Source: Drechmeria coniospora (Eukaryota > Ascomycota > Sordariomycetes > Hypocreales > Ophiocordycipitaceae). From it: a DNA stretch of 64,000 bases. Numbering within the stretch: the stretch's first letter is position 1; the number at the start of each line of letters is the position of its first letter. The translations under genes and the position numbers were made by a program. Below, piece by piece: positions 59,401 through 64,000 of this stretch. The notes under the pieces were generated by a model that did not search any database, was not told the DNA's origin, and was given only the letters and a program-made list of their open reading frames with translations. Location: NCBI RefSeq assembly GCF_001625195.1, contig NC_054391.1:2387390-2451389 (forward strand). The letters are read 5' to 3'.

Positions 59401-60400
59401 TGTTGTTTGGTAGATTTTGCCCGTATGCAAGCAATATATTAAAAATTAGTAGCCTTAATAGACGAGAAGTTAGGCAGCCTGCTAGTAATTTTACTAGTCT
59501 TTTTCAAAAGTGGTAGACTGATATATCCTAATCGGATGTACTAGATGCCTGCTTGTTGCAATAGTCTTTGGTAAGACTAGTTGCTGGATTCCGAACTAGT
59601 AGTTGGAATAGCCTGTTCCTCGGTACTAATAGTAGGGACTGCTAGTAGGTCTGTTGCCTCTATAGGGATTGGGTCCTCTATAGGGTCTTTGTATAGGGTA
59701 GCCTTAGTAAGGTCCCTTAATCTAACCGAACTAGTAGTTGGGCTAGGATCTAGTCCTAGTATAGGTACTTGACTAGGTACCGACCTAGGTACCGGACTAG
59801 GCACCAATTTAGGTACCGGACTAGGTACTAATTTAGGTGCCGGACTAGGTACCGATTTAGGTGCCGGACTAAGTACCGATCTAGGTACCGTCTAGTCTTC
59901 TGCCTCGTTGGCCTAGGAAGGTAGTTGCAAAGGAATTTCTACTGTTATTCCGTAGCTACTATAGTAGTTAAAGTAGGCTAAGTTTGATTTACTTAGATAG
60001 GGCGTATTTTAGCCTTCTTATTGTAAGAAGAAGCCGTACCTCTGGAAGTCGAGTAGGCTATATACTTATCGGTTCGAGTTGTATAGGGATTCCTTAATAA
60101 GTGTTCCCCCTAATCTATAGTAGCGGATTCTACTAATAATATTGACTTCTATTTTCGGAATATATAGTATATTTTATAGTATAAGAGTACTATAGGTTAG
60201 TGGATCGGTATTAATTAATACCGTAAATTCTGTATTTCCAATTCTACTAGGGTAGATTGGACTACCTTTAGTTATAATTGGTTGTGCTTGGGATTTTGTA
60301 ATTGGTCGGAAGGTTGTAAACTTAGACCGATTATTTACTAAATGGTAGGTTGAGCTAGTATCGTAGAGTAGGCCTATGTAGTATATATTAGCGTTAGTAA
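56464..60400 (-). pseudogene. Pol of the second copia B, RIP-destroyed
   Basis: Read downward from 60400: protease, repeat region (59890-59770), integrase (about 59540-59010), linker minisatellite (58540-58270), reverse transcriptase (about 57990-57060) and RNase H (about 56950-56480). All contain TAG and TAA codons. The order and spacing match 48201-52078. Confidence 0.86.
58270..58540 (-). repeat. 72-bp coding minisatellite of the second copia B
   Basis: Same 72-bp pattern and palindromes as 50040-50290, in inverse orientation, with a slightly different unit number. Confidence 0.83.
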
Positions 60401-61515
60401 CGTTGTATAGTGTACTAATATTACCTAAGTTAGGTAATATTTCTAATTCTTCTGTATAGTTAGAATCGGTATTTAATTCCTAGTAGGAATAAGATAAATC
60501 CATACAGCTAGCGGCTAGACTGTAGTTACTAACTAGGAAACTAGTAGTATCCTTTGGTTAGTTAGTCGATTGGTTGGATTTCTTTTTATTAGTTTAGCTC
60601 GACTAGTTAGATTTCTTTTTATTAAATTTCCCTTTCTTCTTTTTCTTAGGTACTTAGGATACCTTATAGCTAAATATATTCGATCCAGTAGTACTAGAGT
60701 TTCGATTTTCTTCCAGAAGGTTAACTATAAGGTATTGTAAACCTAGGGTATTTGTTTTAAGTCCTAAGGCTCGGGAAGACTAAATGGTATTGCGTTGTAT
60801 AGTAACCTATTGTAGAAAAATAGGCTTAACTATTGTAAGGTATCGGTTGGCTTGATCTAGTAGATCGATTGTTACTCTAGCTAGTTGTAGCTTAGTAAGT
60901 CGACTGTTAAATTTAGTATTAAATACCTTAAGTATTCCTTTGTACCCCTTAAATATAAGGGTATAGTAAGCGTTGTATAGGTTAGAGCGTTTGGCTTTAT
61001 AACCTTTGGAGTATTATTTTTTTAATAATAGGAAAACCTTAGTTAGGTTTTTAATCTATACAATAGATACTAAGGTTTCTTCCATACAGCTGTCCCGTAA
61101 TAGTATAAGTAAACGGGCCTAATTTCTGCTTAAGAAGTTGGATGCAATTAAAGGTTTATTTAGAAAACTTTCTAGGTCTAGGGCTTAAAGTTGAATTAAT
61201 AGGGATTGCTCCTATAGCTTGTAATTCTTAGTGCTTTTAAGTTTTGCGTATTCCGGGAATTAATAGACTTTTTTGTTTAACTTATAGCTAGAGTTAGAAT
61301 CCTCTATCTTTGTAATAGTAGTACTATTACTGAAATTACTAAGCGTTAACTTAATTGTATTTAGTCGATCTTATATTTATAGAACAATAGCATTAAGTTG
61401 TTGTATAGATTGAGTATATTATTGTAAAAGTTTATCGATTTGCGTTTACTATACTAGTAGACGTTTTTCAATTTCCGATAGGTTAGTTCCCTAACCTTAA
61501 TTGGTGGGATCTATT
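60401..61515 (-). pseudogene. Gag of the second copia B
   Basis: It matches 5989-4887 and 47099-48200. The start codon position near 61513 reads ATA instead of ATG, so RIP removed the initiator itself. Confidence 0.75.
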
Positions 61516-62065
61516 TTTTAGTTAGTAACTAGATTCCGATTTTGCCTTACCTACCTAGCTAGTAGTACTAGCAATAGGTCTTCTACTAGTAGTACTAGTA
61601 GGAGTTAAAGCTGTAGTTAGATAACCAATAGTTACTATTAGTACTAGTAGATAACGTACTAGTAGTACTAGCCGTTGGGGGAGCCGTTTGGTGACCAGGG
61701 ATTACCAGTAGTACTGGTAGATAACGTACTAGTAGTACTAGTAGTTAGGGGAGCCGTTTGGTGACCAGGGATTACCAGTAGTACTGGTAGGTGACTTAGT
61801 AAGTTACAGATTCGACTAAGAGTTACCAGTCGTGCTGGTAGGTGACTTAGTAAGTTACAGGATTCGATCAATCGTTACTAGTAGTACTGGTAGGTAACTT
61901 AGTAAGTTATAGGATTCGATCAATCGTTACTAGTAGTACTGGTAGGTAACTTAGTAAGTTACAGAGATCGATCCGGACGATTTACTAGTAGTACTGGTAG
62001 GCGGCTTAGTAAGTCGCACAGATCAATTCCGGAGGATTAATTATACTCCTTCCGGGCTTATAACC
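61516..62065 (-). repeat. Leader of the second copia B: two kinds of palindromic tandem unit
   Basis: Units of about 70 bp (61640-61790) carry GGGGGAGCCGTTTGGTGACCAGG. Units of about 55-60 bp (61785-62010) carry TAGGTAACTTAGTAAGTTACAG. Each unit type includes an ACTAGTAGTACTGGTAG-type palindrome. The proposed primer site GGTTATAAGCCC reads downward from 62065. Confidence 0.8.
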
Positions 62066-62816
62066 TCTTGCAATTTGGGTGCGCAAGAGGAGGGGTAGTG
62101 GAAGTATATCGCACGGACTAGGGAATTAATTAAGCTGTTAGTAACAGCATAAGGGGTGCCAGTTAGTAACTGGGCAAGAGTATATACTTAGTAGTACCGA
62201 ATTATACAAACGAATGCAATTATTTTTCAAAAGAGAAACTATTCTAAGGGAATAGCTACTGCCTTATATAGGTGTAGAAATATAGTAAAGACTGTTCCAG
62301 CTTATTCTATATAGTTCCAGCTTATTCCATAAGTAGGGTAAGCAATATTCCGACTTATTCTAAGGAGTTCCAGTACATTCTATAAGTAGGGTAAGTAACA
62401 TTCCGACTTATTCCAAGGAGTTCCAGTACATTCTATAAGTAGGGTATGGAATATTCTAGAATATTCTAGAATGTTCTAGAGCATTCTGTACTATACCTAA
62501 TTAGGTAAGTATCTTTAACAATAGTTTAGAGAAATAGTATGTTATATACTATTAGTCAGCTCTGTATACTTACTTATACTCTTAGTATAGTATAGTATAT
62601 CTACTAGCAGTAGTACTTCTGACAGTTGCTACTAGTAGTAGCAATAATAGGATAGTATCCTATTTGGGTAGTCTTACTAGTATAAATCCTAGTATTTTAA
62701 CAAGTAGTAGTATATTGGTAAGTAGTAATACTACTACTAAGTATTGTAAATAGTAATATATAGAATAGTTTCCTATTTAGGTAGTCTTACTAATATAAAT
62801 ACTAGTAATTTTAATA

Positions 62817-63210
62817 CTCCCTTTATTTAGTTAGTAAGGGTACTACTAAATAGGAATTCTTTAAAGACCAAATAGGTTAAGGTATTATTAGAAGGGATTA
62901 GTAGTAAGGGCCTTAGTAAGAGTATTAGTAGGTATTAATTTAGTATTTAGAATAATTAATTTTAGCTAAGCTACTTATTACTTCTTACTAAATATACTAA
63001 AACTTTAGTAAGGTATACTTAGTATAAGAGTACTAATTTAGGTTATTAGTATTAAAAATAAATCTATTATTATTATATAAAAGTAAAATAGGTTTCTAAA
63101 GACTTTTACCTATTTTTATAAATAGACTATTTAGCTATTTAAGTTTCTAAATTACTTTTAGTAGGGTATTAAATTCTACCTCTATAGTTAAAAGAGTAAT
63201 TATACTTACC
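62817..63210 (-). pseudogene. RNase H relic of the oldest copia A
   Basis: Minus-strand sequence corresponds to about 3560-3951 with most CpA changed. It is preceded by its own LTR (ending at 62816) and interrupted at 63210 by a gypsy LTR. Confidence 0.78.
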
Positions 63211-64000
63211 TATTATAGTATTAGGCTTAGCCTAATATAAGAGAATAAAAGGAACTAAAGAACCTACTAAAAGGAATATATATAACTAAAAGCCCTAGTT
63301 ATTAAGTAGTTTTCCCTCCTTTAAGTCTTTTAATAAATATTATAAAAAGCTCTAAAGCAGTTACCTAATACCTTTTTAATATTTAAAGACTTTACTTATA
63401 CTAGTTAAGAGGAAGGAAAAGCCTAACTATTATAAGTTAAAGTAAATAAAGGGAAGTCTAAAACAATTAATATTTAGTAAGTTATAAAGGACTATATAGT
63501 AAAAGTCTATATAAAGTATAATTAAATATATACCTAAATTGAAATATACTTTATTTAAATCTTAGCCCTATAAAAGAATAAATAGCAATAGGTATAGTAG
63601 GACCTAAAGTACTTATTAGCCTAGCTAATAAATACCTTAATAATTAACTTTTAGTAGGAATAAACTAAGAATAAGTTAGGTATACTATAAGCCTATATTA
63701 AATATAAATTAATTTTAGTTAGGGACCTATATAATAGTAATAAGGGTACCTTTATAGCCTAAACGTTTAATATAAACTATAAGCTTTAGGTAAATAAGGA
63801 CTTTATTAGGTTTACCTAAAACTAATAAATCTTTATTTAGTAAAACCTTTTAGCTAAAGTTTAGTAATAAATTATAATATACTTCAAGGAAGGCTCCTAT
63901 ATTAGTTACAATTTATTCTAATCCCTAGTATACCTTAAATCGGCTTATAGTAACCCCTACTACTAGTAACTAGTAGTTATTAAACTAAAGGATATTAGGT
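63211..64000 (+). mobile_element. Start of another gypsy family A element, running off the window
   Basis: LTR 63211-63381 (171 bp), followed by gag sequence matching 27812-28430. The left flank TTACC (63206-63210) is the likely target copy. It is heavily AT-shifted. Confidence 0.85.

Larger units (their letters stand above)
55847..62702 (-). mobile_element. Second complete copia family B element
   Basis: 3' LTR 55847-56463 (617 bp) and 5' LTR 62066-62702 (637 bp), flanked by AGTAG at 55842-55846 and 62703-62707. The LTRs are longer than 586 bp because of an internal duplication around GTAAGTAACATTCCGACTTA. They differ from each other by one 20-bp unit of the TTCTAGAATA repeat. Confidence 0.94.
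26020..62816 (-). mobile_element. Oldest copia family A LTR, split by three insertions
   Basis: Pieces of one heavily mutated LTR lie at about 26020-26545, 55389-55650, 55822-55846 and 62703-62816, and read continuously on the minus strand once the insertions are removed. The right end ATTTTAATA (62816) is followed by a CCCTTTATTTAG polypurine complement and an RNase H relic, so it is the 3' LTR of an old minus-strand copia whose body continues past the window. Its left boundary near 26020 is approximate. Confidence 0.8.

Noticed and set aside
61560..62030. Regularly repeated palindromic units resembling a CRISPR array
   Set aside because: The units vary, have no constant spacer length, lie in a retrotransposon leader of a eukaryote, and recur at the same place in other copies.

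Overview
The window looks like filamentous ascomycete (Pezizomycotina) DNA, probably Eurotiomycetes-like. The support is short GT-AG introns of 56-83 bp, fungal Atg9 and Trs85 orthologues, and repeats carrying the mark of repeat-induced point mutation (RIP): CpA to TpA on both strands, with CAG, CAA and TGG codons turned into TAG or TAA. I make no species claim.

Layout. Positions 1-11345 are stacked LTR retrotransposons: a nearly intact Ty1/copia pol with its 3' LTR, sitting in an inverted copia gag and 5' LTR, which in turn sits in two head-to-tail Ty3/gypsy 5' fragments. Positions 11346-25560 are a normal-composition gene island with four genes. These are atg9 (+, three exons), a Trs85/TRAPPC8 gene (-), an XPG/FEN-superfamily (Asteroid-like) nuclease-fold gene (+, two exons) and a Cid1-type nucleotidyltransferase gene (-). 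They form two convergent pairs, and between the pairs lies a solo gypsy LTR nested inside another. Positions 26020-64000 are a deep retrotransposon nest. An old minus-strand copia is split by a second copia (26546-55388), by a solo gypsy LTR and by a third copia (55847-62702), and the start of another gypsy enters its internal region at 63211. The second copia hosts gypsy A (27641-41912), which hosts gypsy B (32939-39813). It also hosts a fourth copia (45424-52686), which hosts a solo LTR. Most insertions are supported by 5-bp target-site duplications read directly from the sequence.

Four repeat families recur. Copia family A has LTRs of about 918-935 bp and copia family B of about 586-637 bp; both run TGTTAAAAT to AAGA. 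Gypsy family A has LTRs of 171-174 bp and gypsy family B of 201 bp. The copia internal region starts with a sequence that fits a half-tRNA (initiator Met) primer site.

The most interesting result is a long reading frame on the opposite strand between pol and the 3' LTR in both gypsy families. The two copies align without gaps over 88 codons. All six cysteines of one copy correspond in the other to cysteine or to tyrosine, which is the change RIP makes in a cysteine codon. This suggests a real antisense gene carried by these chromoviruses.

The host genes keep normal coding structure. Atg9 and Trs85 act in the same autophagy step and are convergent neighbours 430 bp apart.
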